Notes: a model not told the origin generated them from the letters alone. DNA of 64,000 nt from Nocardioides islandensis (GCF_015352455.1 NZ_JADKPN010000005.1:1-64000), one strand, 5' to 3'. Positions 8,147-17,386 are shown, counted from the stretch's first letter. Translations and numbers: made by a program.

Positions 8147-9252
8147 GTGATCCGCTCCGGAGGAGGCGGCAGCGCGTCGGTCGCCTCCAGCTCGTCCAGA
8201 CCCGTCAGCAGCAGCAGGTCGGCGACCACCGAACGGATCTGCGCGAGCAGGACGTCGGTGTTGAGGTCGTCGGTGCGCTCGACCTGCGCGGTGCCGAGCC
8301 CGACGGCCAGCAGCACCGGCCGCGCCTCGGTGGCCATCCGGTCGGCGTCGAGCTCGTCGGCGACCCGTTCGGCCGCGTCGGCGAGCTCACGGCACAGGAC
8401 GGCGTACGACGCGGGCACCGGACGGTGGCGGTACGCCGTGACCGCCGTGCGGCGCACGAGCACCCGCGTGCTGCGCAGCGCGCGGTCGATCGGGTCGACC
8501 AGCTCGACCATGCGCCGGAGGTTCCCCTTGTGGCGCACGCGGAACGGCGACGACGCGACCACCGCCAGCCCCTCGTCGGCCGCCGCACGCAGCTCGCTGA
8601 TCAGGTGGTCGGTCGAGCGGGCGTCCGCGAGCAGGTCGAGGGCCGGGTCGACCTCGCCGTCGACCATCACGTCGCCGGCGGCGCGGAGGAGCGCGGCCAC
8701 CTTGCGCACGACACGAGCGGCCTGCTCACGCGGGCGTCTCAGCGGCGCGGCCGGGACGACTGTGGCCGCCACGAGGGCGACGCCGCCGCCGATGACCGCG
8801 TCCGTCCAGCGCGTCAGGGCCGCCCCCGGGTCCGGGACCAGCGACGACACCACGATCGACTGCACCGCAGCCTGCATCATGAACGTCTGCCCGCCGTCCA
8901 GCAGCACGGCCGTCGACATCGCGAGGGCGACGATGATCGTGAGCTGCCACCAGCCGGAGCCGATACCCGCGACGATCAGGTCGGCGAGGAACACCCCGAC
9001 GGCGACGCCGACCGTCACCTCCGCGACGCGGCGCAGGCGCTGGCCGTACGACGTGCTGAGGCTCACCACGGCCGCCACGGGCGCGAAGAACGGCGTCGCG
9101 TGGCCGACCAGGTCGTGGGCGACGAACCACGCGACCCCCGCCGCGACCGCGCACTGCCCGACCTGCCAGCTCTTCGAGCGCCACCGCTCGGCCCGGGCTC
9201 CGAGGGAGGTCTGCCCGCGGCTCCAGAGCCGGTCGAGCACGTGCGCCTCCAT
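8143..9252 (-). CDS. FUSC-family (aromatic acid exporter-like) membrane protein
   Basis: A 369-residue inner-membrane protein. After a short basic N-terminus there are about five closely packed hydrophobic helices (WQVGQCAVAAGVAWFVAHDL, PFFAPVAAVVSL, VTVGVAVGVFLADLIV, LTIIVALAMSTAVLL, AVIGGGVALVAATVV). A long soluble, helical C-terminal half follows. This is the layout of FUSC/ArAE-type proteins. Full exporters often have two such membrane halves; this one has a single half and may work as a dimer. ATG 9252 is preferred over the GTG-type start at 9276 because sequence similar to other members begins near MEAHVLD and CACGAT lies 7 nt upstream as a possible leaderless -10. It is first in an operon with dinB. 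Confidence 0.75.
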   Translation of the reverse strand: MEAHVLDRLWSRGQTSLGARAERWRSKSWQVGQCAVAAGVAWFVAHDLVGHATPFFAPVAAVVSLSTSYGQRLRRVAEVTVGVAVGVFLADLIVAGIGSGWWQLTIIVALAMSTAVLLDGGQTFMMQAAVQSIVVSSLVPDPGAALTRWTDAVIGGGVALVAATVVPAAPLRRPREQAARVVRKVAALLRAAGDVMVDGEVDPALDLLADARSTDHLISELRAAADEGLAVVASSPFRVRHKGNLRRMVELVDPIDRALRSTRVLVRRTAVTAYRHRPVPASYAVLCRELADAAERVADELDADRMATEARPVLLAVGLGTAQVERTDDLNTDVLLAQIRSVVADLLLLTGLDELEATDALPPPPERIT

Positions 9253-9326
9253 GCTCCCGATCGTGCCAGAGCCCACCGGCAGCGGCCTTCCTTGTGGACC
9301 CCGGCAAGACCGGCGAGGATCGCCGG

Positions 9327-10730
9327 GTGGCGACCCCTCTCGACCCGACCGCTCTCGGCTTCCTGATGGCCGAGAACCGCCGCATGCCGATGCACGTCGG
9401 GGGGCTCCAGCTGTACAAGAAGCCGGAGGGGGCGGGGCGCAACTACGTGCGCGACCTGTTCGAGGAGGCCCGCGACGCCACGGACATCGCGCCCTTGTTC
9501 CTCAAGCACCCGTACCGCTCGGTGAAGACGGCGGGACAGTGGGTGTGGGTCGAGGACGACCAGTTCGACATCGAGCACCACGTCCGCCACAGCGCGCTGC
9601 CCAAGCCGGGCCGGGTCCGCGAGCTGTTCGAGCTCGTCTCACGCCTGCACAGCACCCGCCTGGCCACCGAGCGCCCGCTGTGGGAGTGGCACCTGATCGA
9701 GGGGCTGCGCGACGGCCGGGTCGCGATGTACACCAAGCTGCACCACTCGCTGGTCGACGGCATCTCCGCCATGCGACTCCTGCAGAGCATCCTGTCGAGC
9801 GACCCCGACGACCGGGGCATGCCGGCGCCGTGGGCCAACCGGCCGCGCAGCACCCGGGTCGGCAAGGCCCAGGAGGCCGCCGAGCACCCGTCCTCGGGGG
9901 AGACGATGAGCGCGCTGCGGACCGCGCTGGGCATCAGCGCCGACGCCGCCGGCATCCCCAAGGCCCTGGTCAAGACGCTCAACCGGAGCCTGCGCAACGA
10001 GACCTCGACGCTGGCCCTCTACGCGCCGCGGACGATCCTGAACACCGAGATCACCGCCTCCCGCCGGTTCGCGGCCCAGGACTGGCCCCTCGAGCGCATC
10101 CGGGCGATCGGCAAGGCCACCGGGACGACGATGAACGACGTGGTGCTGGCCATGTGCTCCGGCGCCATGCGCACCTACCTGGCCGAGCTCGACGCGCTGC
10201 CCGACACCAGCCTGATCGCGATGGTGCCCGTCGGCCTGCACGCCAAGTCACGGAACACCTCGTCGGGCGGCAACGCCGTCGGCTCGATCATGGTCAAGCT
10301 GGGCACCGACCTCGACGACCCGCTGGACCGGCTCCTCCTCATCCACACCTCGATGCTCGACGGCAAGCACGCCCTTTCGACGATGACGCCCCTGCAGATC
10401 CAGGCGATGAGTGCCGTGGGACAGGTGCCTGCGATCCTGCCCACGCTGCTCGGCCTGACCAACCTCACCAAGCCGGCGTACAACCTGGTGATCTCCAACG
10501 TCCCCGGGCCGCGCACGACGCAGTACTTCAACGGTGCCGAGCTGCTCGGCACCTACCCGCTCTCGGTGCCGATCGACGGCAACGCCCTGAACATCACCTG
10601 CAACTCCTACGCCGACCAGATGGCGTTCGGGCTCACCGGCTGCCGGCGCACGGTGCCGCACCTCCAGCGGATCCTGACCTACCTGGACGACGAGATCACC
10701 GCGCTGGAGAAGGTGGCGGGCGTCGCCTGA
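9327..10730 (+). CDS. Wax ester synthase/diacylglycerol acyltransferase (WS/DGAT)
   Basis: A 467-residue acyltransferase of the bifunctional WS/DGAT family, which esterifies long-chain alcohols or diacylglycerol with acyl-CoA to make storage lipid. The active-site motif HHSLVDG is at residues 139-145. The N-terminal LDPTALGFLMAENRRMPMHVGG and late NLVISNVPGP motifs are typical. Length matches the family (about 450-480). GTG 9327 is chosen because the conserved N-terminus starts there and GAGGAT lies 6 nt upstream; GTG 9294 is an alternative. It is transcribed divergently from the FUSC-dinB operon and ends at a perfect hairpin. Confidence 0.92.
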   Translation: MATPLDPTALGFLMAENRRMPMHVGGLQLYKKPEGAGRNYVRDLFEEARDATDIAPLFLKHPYRSVKTAGQWVWVEDDQFDIEHHVRHSALPKPGRVRELFELVSRLHSTRLATERPLWEWHLIEGLRDGRVAMYTKLHHSLVDGISAMRLLQSILSSDPDDRGMPAPWANRPRSTRVGKAQEAAEHPSSGETMSALRTALGISADAAGIPKALVKTLNRSLRNETSTLALYAPRTILNTEITASRRFAAQDWPLERIRAIGKATGTTMNDVVLAMCSGAMRTYLAELDALPDTSLIAMVPVGLHAKSRNTSSGGNAVGSIMVKLGTDLDDPLDRLLLIHTSMLDGKHALSTMTPLQIQAMSAVGQVPAILPTLLGLTNLTKPAYNLVISNVPGPRTTQYFNGAELLGTYPLSVPIDGNALNITCNSYADQMAFGLTGCRRTVPHLQRILTYLDDEITALEKVAGVA

Positions 10731-10744
10731 TCGCCCTCGACGGC

Positions 10745-10766
10745 TACCCCAGGGGGACCTGGGGTA
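10745..10766 (+). terminator. Hairpin after the WS/DGAT gene
   Basis: A perfect 9-bp inverted repeat, TACCCCAGG (10745-10753) and CCTGGGGTA (10758-10766), with loop GGGA, 14 bases after the stop codon. There is no T-run, which is common for actinobacterial terminators. Confidence 0.5.
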
Positions 10767-10846
10767 CCCCTGGTCACCCGTGACCTTCCCTCCTTACGGT
10801 CGTTGGGCTCGCGGGGGAACCGATCTGCCGACCCGAGGGAGCTCGA

Positions 10847-12955
10847 ATGTTCGTACGCCGTGTTGCGCGCTCGAGGAGCGCCCGGCTGCTCACGGCCGCC
10901 GCGTTGACCGCTGTCCTGGTCACCGGTGGCGTCGCCATCACCGAGGCGTCCACTCCGACCGAGGGAACCGTCTCCTCGACGGCCACCTCGACGTCGTGGA
11001 CGGGGGGCCCGTTCCTGGTGCCGAACGTGACCGCGCAGGCCACCGGCCTGCCCGACTGCACCGCGCCCCAGTCCTGCGACGACTTCACGCTGCACGTCTC
11101 GACCCCGGCGGGGTACGGCGACACCCACCAGCTGCGCATCCAGGTCGGCTGGCCCAACACCGCCGCCGACTTCGACGTCTACCTGCTCGACACCGCGGGC
11201 AACGAGGTCGCCTCCGCCGCGTCCAGCTCCGACCCCGAGGTCGTGCTCACCGCGCCGACCAGCGGCACCTACACCGTGCGCGTCGTGCCGTTCGCGCCGG
11301 TCGGCCAGTCGTACTCCGCCACCGCCTCGCTGGTGACCAAGCCGGCCGCCCCGCCGCCGGGCACCGAGCCGCGGCCGGGCTTCGCGACGTACACCGCCCC
11401 CTCGTCGTTCACCGACGCCAACAACGCGGGTGAGCCGTCGATCGGCACGAACTTCGGCAGCCACGCGACGCTGTACCAGGCGTACCTCTCGACCTACAAG
11501 GTCACCTTCGACGACTCGGTCACGCCGGCCAGGGCGACCTGGTCCGACGTCTCGGCCAAGGCGGCCAACGGCTGTCTCGTCGGGAGCACCCGTTCGCTCG
11601 ACCCGATCCTGTTCACCGACCACCAGACCGGCCGCACGTTCGAGTCGCAGCTCTCGGGCGTCAACTCGCTCACGTGCTACACCGACGACGACGGCGCGAC
11701 CTGGCACCCCAGCACCGGCGGCGGCATCCCCAGCGGCGTCGACCACCAGACGATCGGCGGTGGCAGCTACGCGTCGTCGGGCATCGGCCCGCTGCCGGGC
11801 TCGACCTACCCGCACGCCGTCTACTACTGCAGCCAGGACATCGCGACGGCCTTCTGCGCCGCCTCGCACGACGGTGGCACGACCTTCGGCAACGGCGTGC
11901 CGACCTACAGCCTGCTCGACTGCGGCGGCCTGCACGGGCACGTGAAGGTCGCTCCTGACGGCACGGCGTACCTGCCGAACAAGGGCTGCGGCGAGAACGC
12001 CGCCGTGGTCACCTCGACCGACAACGGCGGCAGCTGGACGGTCCACAAGATCCCCGGCAGCTCGGCCAGCGACGCCGACCCGTCCGTCGGCGTCGGCGCC
12101 AACGGCACGGTGTACGTCGGGTACGTCGGCGCGGACGGCCGGCCCGGCGTGGCGGTGAGCCGCGACAAGGGCGCGACGTGGACCGACAACCAGGTGCTGG
12201 GCTCGGAGTTCGGCATCCAGAACGCCGTGTTCCCGGCCGCGGTCGCGGGTGACGACGACCGCGCCGCGGTCGCCTTCATCGGCACGCCGACCGGCGGCAA
12301 CTACCAGGACACCGCGAACTTCAAGGGCGAGTGGCACCTGTACGTCTCGACGACCTACGACGGTGGCCACACCTGGCAGACCAGCGACGCCACGCCGAAC
12401 GACCCGGTCCAGCGCGGCTCGATCTGCACCGGCGGCACCACGTGCGGCAACGACCGCAACCTGCTGGACTTCATCGACGCCACGATCGACGACCACGGGC
12501 GCGTGGAGGTCGGCTTCGCCGACGGCTGCATCGGCGCCTGCGTGACCGACCCGACGCACACCAGTGGTGCCGGCCCCGCCGACGCCCAGGCGGCGTACGC
12601 GACGATCGCCCGCCAGAGCACCGGACGCACGATGTTCTCGGCGTTCGACCCGCAGCCGAACCTGACCCTGACCTCGGCCACGGTCACCAAGGCCAAGGCC
12701 CAGCTGTCCGACAAGATCGTGGTCACCAACACCGGCGGCGCGTCGGTCGCGGGGTTCCAGGTCCAGGTGACCGACAACGGCAAGCAGGTCGCCCTGCTCT
12801 CCGCCGGTCCGCTGGCGAAGGGCGCGTCGGTCACGCTGACCGCGACCTGGAAGCCGACCAGCGGGTCGCACACGGTGGTCACCACGGTCGACCCGACGAA
12901 CGCGGTGGCGGAGTCGGACGAGACCGACAACAAGCGGTCCACGGTGGTCAAGTGA
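10847..12955 (+). CDS. Secreted BNR/sialidase-like propeller protein with PPC-like and CARDB-like domains
   Basis: A 702-residue exported protein. It begins with a signal peptide (basic MFVRRVARSRSARLL, then a hydrophobic run ending near residue 35). Residues ~85-165 resemble a bacterial pre-peptidase (PPC) beta-sandwich (ADFDVYLLDTAGNE, GTYTVRVVP). The middle holds several Asp-box repeats of the sialidase/BNR type: DDDGATW, DNGGSW, DKGATW, DGGHTW. The C-terminal ~100 residues resemble a CARDB beta-sandwich (VVTNTGGASVAGFQV, DPTNAVAESDETDN). No sialidase catalytic Arg triad or peptidase motif was identified, so it may be a binding protein rather than an enzyme. It lies just upstream of a lipoprotein gene. 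Confidence 0.75.
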   Translation: MFVRRVARSRSARLLTAAALTAVLVTGGVAITEASTPTEGTVSSTATSTSWTGGPFLVPNVTAQATGLPDCTAPQSCDDFTLHVSTPAGYGDTHQLRIQVGWPNTAADFDVYLLDTAGNEVASAASSSDPEVVLTAPTSGTYTVRVVPFAPVGQSYSATASLVTKPAAPPPGTEPRPGFATYTAPSSFTDANNAGEPSIGTNFGSHATLYQAYLSTYKVTFDDSVTPARATWSDVSAKAANGCLVGSTRSLDPILFTDHQTGRTFESQLSGVNSLTCYTDDDGATWHPSTGGGIPSGVDHQTIGGGSYASSGIGPLPGSTYPHAVYYCSQDIATAFCAASHDGGTTFGNGVPTYSLLDCGGLHGHVKVAPDGTAYLPNKGCGENAAVVTSTDNGGSWTVHKIPGSSASDADPSVGVGANGTVYVGYVGADGRPGVAVSRDKGATWTDNQVLGSEFGIQNAVFPAAVAGDDDRAAVAFIGTPTGGNYQDTANFKGEWHLYVSTTYDGGHTWQTSDATPNDPVQRGSICTGGTTCGNDRNLLDFIDATIDDHGRVEVGFADGCIGACVTDPTHTSGAGPADAQAAYATIARQSTGRTMFSAFDPQPNLTLTSATVTKAKAQLSDKIVVTNTGGASVAGFQVQVTDNGKQVALLSAGPLAKGASVTLTATWKPTSGSHTVVTTVDPTNAVAESDETDNKRSTVVK

Positions 12956-12965
12956 GGCCGGTCAG

Positions 12966-13427
12966 ATGAGGGTGGCCATCTCGGTCGCGGCGCTGCTCGT
13001 GGCCGCGACGCTGACGGGCTGCGGCGGGAGCGACTCCTCCACGGCGGGCGACCCCGACGAGGAGGAGTTCTCCGCGGCCGCGGACCGGTCGACCTGCCTG
13101 GCCGACGCGTCGCCGGTCGACTCGCTGCCCGACGGCTACCCGGCCGACTTCCCGATGCCACCGCAGACCATCGTGTACGGCGCGGAGGACCGCGGCGAGG
13201 AGGGCGTGGTCGTCACGGGCGTCACCGACCTGCCGTTCACGGACGTGCTGGACGCCCTCAACGGTCCGGCCCAGGACGCCGGCTTCACGGTGACGAGCGG
13301 CGAGACCGAGGAGCACGACGCCGAGGCCAACTGGTCCGGCAACGGCTACCGTGGCCGCTGGGCGATCCGCGAGTCGGCGACCTGCCCGGGTGAGACCGTC
13401 GTCCAGGTGCTCGCGGCCGCGGAGTGA
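12966..13427 (+). CDS. Putative lipoprotein of unknown function
   Basis: A 153-residue protein with a lipoprotein signal: MRVAISVAALLVAATLTGC, where the LTGC lipobox predicts lipidation of Cys19. A Ser/Gly/Asp-rich linker follows, then a compact domain containing LPDGYPADFPMPP and two further Cys (in STCLAD and ATCPGE) that could pair. I do not recognise the family. It starts 10 bases after the propeller protein, so the two are likely co-expressed at the cell surface. It is convergent with, and 3 bases from, the next SDR gene. Confidence 0.7.
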   Translation: MRVAISVAALLVAATLTGCGGSDSSTAGDPDEEEFSAAADRSTCLADASPVDSLPDGYPADFPMPPQTIVYGAEDRGEEGVVVTGVTDLPFTDVLDALNGPAQDAGFTVTSGETEEHDAEANWSGNGYRGRWAIRESATCPGETVVQVLAAAE

Positions 13428-13430
13428 CCG

Positions 13431-14249
13431 CTACCGGTACTGCGTGTTGATCAGCACGTCGAAGGCGCGGTCCGGCAGCAGCCGGCGGGCGAGCACCAGC
13501 GAGCCCGCTCCCTTGCCGACCGGGTAGCGGGTGGCCGGCCGGCGCGTCGTCGCGGCCTTGACGATCTTCTTGGCCACGACGTCGGGCGTCGTGCCGGCCC
13601 AGCCGGTGTCGCCGCGCTCCATGGTGGCGTGCACGCGCACCGAGCGCTCCTCGTAGGCACCGCCCTTGCTCTGCTCGAGCAGGCCGTCGCGGGCGATGGT
13701 GTTCCACTCGGTGATGATCGGACCGGGTTCGACGATCACCACGTCGATCCCGAACGGCGCGAGCTCCAGGCGCAGGCTGTCGCTCAGCCCCTCCACCGCG
13801 AACTTGGTCGCGTGGTACCAGGCGCCCAGCGGCTCGTAGAACTTCCCGCCGATCGAGGAGATGTTGATGATCCGGCCGGACTTCTGCTCGCGCATGTGCG
13901 GGACGACGAGCTGCACCAACCTGGCCAGCCCGAACACGTTGACCTCGAACTGCCGGCGCGCCTCGTCGATCGGCACGTCCTCGACCGCGCCGTACGACCC
14001 GTAGCCGGCGTTGTTGACCAGCACGTCGATGCGTCCCTGCTCGGCGATGACCCGATCGACTCCGGCGACCATCGACGCGTCGTCGGTGACGTCCATCGCG
14101 AACGTGGTCACGCCCTTCTCGGCCAGCGCCGCCATCCGGTCGACCCGGCGGGCCACGGCGTACGTCGCGAAGCCGGCCTCCTGCAGCATCCGGGCCGTCT
14201 CCTCGCCGATCCCGCTCGACGCGCCGGTCACCAGCGCAACCTTGCTCAT
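13431..14249 (-). CDS. SDR-family oxidoreductase
   Basis: A 272-residue short-chain dehydrogenase. TGASSGIG is at residues 8-15, NNAGYG marks strand 4, the catalytic Ser lies in NISSIGG and the Tyr/Lys pair in YHATKFAVEG. The long C-terminal part after EPGPIITEW fits the classical SDR subgroup close to actinobacterial oxidoreductases of fatty-acyl or retinol-dehydrogenase-like type. Its ATG overlaps the TGA of the DNA methyltransferase gene (ATGA), so it is translated from the same transcript. No functional link between the two is evident. Confidence 0.85.
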   Translation of the reverse strand: MSKVALVTGASSGIGEETARMLQEAGFATYAVARRVDRMAALAEKGVTTFAMDVTDDASMVAGVDRVIAEQGRIDVLVNNAGYGSYGAVEDVPIDEARRQFEVNVFGLARLVQLVVPHMREQKSGRIINISSIGGKFYEPLGAWYHATKFAVEGLSDSLRLELAPFGIDVVIVEPGPIITEWNTIARDGLLEQSKGGAYEERSVRVHATMERGDTGWAGTTPDVVAKKIVKAATTRRPATRYPVGKGAGSLVLARRLLPDRAFDVLINTQYR

Positions 14250-15436
14250 GTCCCATCCTCCGGTGGTTGAGGTGCGAAGGCTGTCGAGGCATGCGCCTCG
14301 AAACCACCCCCGACGGTGTCAGAGACGGCCCGGAGCCGCGCTCGGGTGATGTCGGCGACCGTGGCGTACCCGGCCAGGTCGGCGTTCGACCCGGGACGCA
14401 CGGGTTCGGCGGAGTTCACGCTGATGCAGCGCCGCGTCCCGCCGTCCGCCACGTTCTGCAACGCCACGGCATGGCCGGTCGTGCCGCTGCCGGCGAAGAA
14501 GTCCATCACCACCGCGTCGGCGGGCATCGTCTGGAGGATCCGGCGCACCAGGCCGGTCGGCTTCGGTGACTCGAAGACGTGCCCCAGGATCGCCTTGAGC
14601 TCGGCGACCGCGGTGTCGGTCGACCCGATCTCCTCGGCCAGCCAGATCGTCCGCAGCTTCTTGCGGCGGTCCTCGTGGAGCCAGTCCTTCTGGAACACGT
14701 CGACGCGCTCGCCGCGCCGGCCCCTGATGACCCGGCACACCAGGTCGTCGTGCCGCTGCTCGATGAGCGGCGCCGACCAGCGCCACACCGCCGGCCGGCC
14801 GTCGCCGAAGACCGGCTCGATCTCCACCGCGCCCGCGAACGGCGCCGCGCTCACCCGCCCGCTGACGGGGTCGCCGTACACCGGGAAGTGCAGCGTCCGG
14901 GCCGTCACCGGGTTGAACTTCTTGTTCGTGTTGCGCAGCGGCAGGTGCCGGTACCTCCGCCCGTCCGGCGCCTCGAGCGGGAAGTCCGCCGGGTCGACGG
15001 TCTCCGGGGTGCTCGCGTCCAGCACGCAGCGGCGTACGTCGCGGGCGTACGCCAGCAGGTACTCGTGCGACGTCGCGAAGCCCTTGCCCAGCTGGCGTCC
15101 CTTGGCGTTGAGGTTCACCACGACCTGCGCGAGGAACTGCGCCGGCCCGAACACCTCGTCCATCAGCAGCCGCAGCCGCGCCTGCTCGTTGTCGTCGATG
15201 CTGACGAAGACGGCGCCGGTCTCGGCGAGCACCTCACGCGCGGCCTCCAGGCGTGGCCGCATCATCGCCACCCAGTCGGCGCCGTTCACGGCCGAGTAGT
15301 CGTCGCGGTATGCGAAGGAGTGACCGCCGGTGTTGTACGGCGGGTCGAGGTACATCAGGTCGACCCGCTCGCGGCCCGCCATGGAACGCAGGACGTCGAG
15401 GTTGTCCCCCTCGACGAAGGTGTTCCAGACGCCCAC
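14246..15436 (-). CDS. Site-specific DNA methyltransferase, Type III Mod-like, orphan
   Basis: A 396-residue amino-methyltransferase. The catalytic DPPY motif (residues 31-34, in MYLDPPYNTGG) precedes the AdoMet-binding FAGSGTTG motif (from residue 314), an order typical of beta-class enzymes such as Type III Mod subunits. It should therefore make N6-methyladenine or N4-methylcytosine. The ~250 residues between are expected to hold target recognition. No restriction (Res/helicase) gene is adjacent, so it is an orphan and may act in epigenetic or host-protection roles. GTG 15436 has TACGCT 6 nt upstream, a leaderless signature. The last 15 or so residues come from a palindromic repeat element. 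Confidence 0.85.
   Translation of the reverse strand: MGVWNTFVEGDNLDVLRSMAGRERVDLMYLDPPYNTGGHSFAYRDDYSAVNGADWVAMMRPRLEAAREVLAETGAVFVSIDDNEQARLRLLMDEVFGPAQFLAQVVVNLNAKGRQLGKGFATSHEYLLAYARDVRRCVLDASTPETVDPADFPLEAPDGRRYRHLPLRNTNKKFNPVTARTLHFPVYGDPVSGRVSAAPFAGAVEIEPVFGDGRPAVWRWSAPLIEQRHDDLVCRVIRGRRGERVDVFQKDWLHEDRRKKLRTIWLAEEIGSTDTAVAELKAILGHVFESPKPTGLVRRILQTMPADAVVMDFFAGSGTTGHAVALQNVADGGTRRCISVNSAEPVRPGSNADLAGYATVADITRARLRAVSDTVGGGFEAHASTAFAPQPPEDGT
14262..14304 (+). repeat. GGTGGTYGAG-type palindromic element inside the methyltransferase 3' end
   Basis: GGTGGTTGAGGTGCGAAGGC followed by TGTCGAGGCATGCGCCTCGA and AACC. It matches the copy at 17342-17386 in both arms (GGTGGTCGAGGTGCGAGG ... GCCTCGAGACC). 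It is read on the minus strand as the C-terminal residues of the methyltransferase (GGGFEAHAST, then AFAPQ). Confidence 0.65.
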
Positions 15437-15493
15437 AACGCGAGCGTAGGGCTCGCGGGCCGCCTACCCTGGACCCGGCGGAGGGAGAGTCTC

Positions 15494-15718
15494 GTGGACC
15501 CGGATGACACGGCGCACGACGGTGGGCGGTTCGTGCCGCCGGTCGAGCCCTTTCCCGCCGCGCGGCTGAACGTGCCGGACCCCCTCCGCGTCCCGCGGTC
15601 GACGACCACCCAGGCCTGGATCGGCGTCGCGTGGGTGCTCGGCGTCCTCGTCCTGCTCCCCGTGCTCGCGTACGTCGTCTACCTCGTCTTCTTGTTCCTG
15701 GCCCGCGAACACGCGTGA
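15494..15718 (+). CDS. Small single-span membrane protein
   Basis: A 74-residue protein of unknown function. The N-terminal half is hydrophilic and Pro-rich; one strong transmembrane segment (WIGVAWVLGVLVLLPVLAYV and onward) fills most of the C-terminal half, and the protein ends in REHA. The GTG start has a good GGAGGG site about 7 nt upstream, and a TACCCT -10 lies at 15464-15469. It is divergent from the DNA methyltransferase. No family is recognised. Confidence 0.6.
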   Translation: MDPDDTAHDGGRFVPPVEPFPAARLNVPDPLRVPRSTTTQAWIGVAWVLGVLVLLPVLAYVVYLVFLFLAREHA

Positions 15719-15766
15719 CGCGGGTCACGTCCCGTGACCTGAGCCGCAGCGTGGCGTTGGAGAGGT

Positions 15767-17335
15767 GTGAGCCGAAGCCGACTGCTGACCTCGACCATCG
15801 CCGCAGCCCTCACGGCCTCGGCCGCCGTGCTCATCACTGGGCTGACCGCGACCGCCACCACTCCGGCGGTCGCCGCAGCTGCGCCCAAGGTGATCAACGG
15901 CTGCCTCAGCAGCGTCCCGGACCCGGGCAGCACCGACCCGGTGCAGATCTGCTACTCGCTGTTCCGGCCGGCGTACGCGACCCGCAGTCACCCCGTGCCG
16001 GTGATCATGCACAGCCACGGCTGGGGCGGCTCGCGCACGACTGACCCGGCGTCGTTCCGGCGGTGGCTCGACGGCGGGTACGCCGTGCTGTCCTTCGACC
16101 AGCGCGGGTTCGGCGAGAGCGGTGGCACGGCCCAGGTCGAGAACCCGGACGTCGAGGGGCACGACGTGCGCGCGCTCGTCGATCTGCTCGCCCACAAGCG
16201 CTGGATCCAGCAGGACGGTCCCGGCGACCCGCGCCTCGGCGCGATCGGCGGCAGCTACGGCGGCGGTTACCAGTTCCTCGGCGCCTTCGAGGAGCTGCGC
16301 GCCACCGGCCGGCCGGTCTTCGACGCGCTCGCCCCCGAGATCACCTGGAACGACCTCAACACCAGCCTGGCGCCGCAGGGGGTGGTGCGCACCGAGTGGG
16401 CGCTCGCCCTCAGCGCCGCCGCGCTGCCGACCCAGGCGTTGTCGCCGGCCGTCTACCAGGCCCTGGTGCAGGGCGCGGCCACCGGCTTCTGGCCCGACGG
16501 CTCGCTGCCGGTGCCGGGCACTCCGAACATGGAGCAGTTCTTCGAGAAGAACGGTCCGCGCTGGCAGGTGTCCCAGGGTCGCAAGCTCGACATCCCCGTG
16601 CTGTTCGGCCAGGGCACGACGGACACGCTGTTCAACCTCCAGCAGGGACTCGACAACTGGCGCACGGCCATCACCCGCCACGCCCGCCGGCACAGCATCT
16701 TCGTGGCCTACAACGGCGGCCACACGCTCCCGGCCGTCTACCCGCGCGGCGTGGACGTCGCCTCCGACCCCTGCAGCAAGAAGCTGGCCGGTGGCGACTT
16801 CTCGACGCTCGCGAAGCGCTTCATGGACGAGCAGCTGCGCGGCAAGGACACCGGCCTCACCGGCTACCGCAAGCTGCACCTGGCGACCCCGGCGTCGACG
16901 TGCACCACGGTCGGGCGCGTCACCGCGAGCACGACGTACGACGTCGGCACGGTCGCCACGACCGAGACGGGTGGCGCCGCCATCGCGTACCCCGTCGCGA
17001 AGGGCCCGATCCGGGTCGCCGGGTCCGCGTACCTCACCGGCAACCTCACCGCGCTCGGCGTCAACAACCGCGCGTTCTACGGCCTGGCGGTCGGCACCAC
17101 TCCACTCGACGCGACGCTGGTCCAGAACAACGTCATGCCGCTCAACGTGCTGGCCCCGGTCAACGGTGCCCCGCGCCGCATCGAGCTCCCGGCCGTCGCG
17201 GTCGACGTGCCCGCCGGCCAGACGTTGTACGTCGTCGCCTCGCCCGTGAGCGAGACGTTCATCGGCATGGGCAGCCGGACCCCGGGAGCGGTCGTGCTCC
17301 AGGACACCGTCGCGCACCTGCACGTCGTGCCCTGA
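15767..17335 (+). CDS. Secreted alpha/beta hydrolase, CocE/X-Pro dipeptidyl-peptidase (S15)-like
   Basis: A 522-residue exported hydrolase. A signal peptide (residues 1 to ~38, ending ATTPAVAAAAP) precedes an alpha/beta-hydrolase core. The oxyanion-type HSHGWGG, the SFDQRGFGES segment and the nucleophile elbow GGSYGG with Ser163 are visible; a later LFGQGTTDTLF likely holds the acid and NGGHT the His. A C-terminal beta-rich domain (about residues 395-520) fits the jelly-roll of S15/CocE esterases and peptidases. Substrates in this family range from peptides to esters, and none can be assigned here. GTG 15767 was chosen because the basic signal-peptide N-region (SRSRLL) starts there. Confidence 0.8.
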   Translation: MSRSRLLTSTIAAALTASAAVLITGLTATATTPAVAAAAPKVINGCLSSVPDPGSTDPVQICYSLFRPAYATRSHPVPVIMHSHGWGGSRTTDPASFRRWLDGGYAVLSFDQRGFGESGGTAQVENPDVEGHDVRALVDLLAHKRWIQQDGPGDPRLGAIGGSYGGGYQFLGAFEELRATGRPVFDALAPEITWNDLNTSLAPQGVVRTEWALALSAAALPTQALSPAVYQALVQGAATGFWPDGSLPVPGTPNMEQFFEKNGPRWQVSQGRKLDIPVLFGQGTTDTLFNLQQGLDNWRTAITRHARRHSIFVAYNGGHTLPAVYPRGVDVASDPCSKKLAGGDFSTLAKRFMDEQLRGKDTGLTGYRKLHLATPASTCTTVGRVTASTTYDVGTVATTETGGAAIAYPVAKGPIRVAGSAYLTGNLTALGVNNRAFYGLAVGTTPLDATLVQNNVMPLNVLAPVNGAPRRIELPAVAVDVPAGQTLYVVASPVSETFIGMGSRTPGAVVLQDTVAHLHVVP

Positions 17336-17341
17336 CCTATC

Positions 17342-17386
17342 GGTGGTCGAGGTGCGAGGAGCTCCGGCGACGAGCCTCGAGACCCC
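17342..17386 (+). repeat. GGTGGTCGAG...GAGACCCC palindromic element
   Basis: A 45-bp intergenic copy: GGTGGTCGAGGTGCGAGGAG, GCTCCGGC core, then GACGAGCCTCGAGACCCC. The length equals that of the copies inside the LLM-hemerythrin gene and nrdR. It lies 6 bases after the hydrolase stop. Confidence 0.75.

Noticed and set aside
10679..12871. Long open frame on the minus strand opposite the BNR-like protein
   Set aside because: Its product is a low-complexity Arg/Gly/Val-rich chain with no domain. It arises from codon bias opposite a real gene with signal peptide and repeats.
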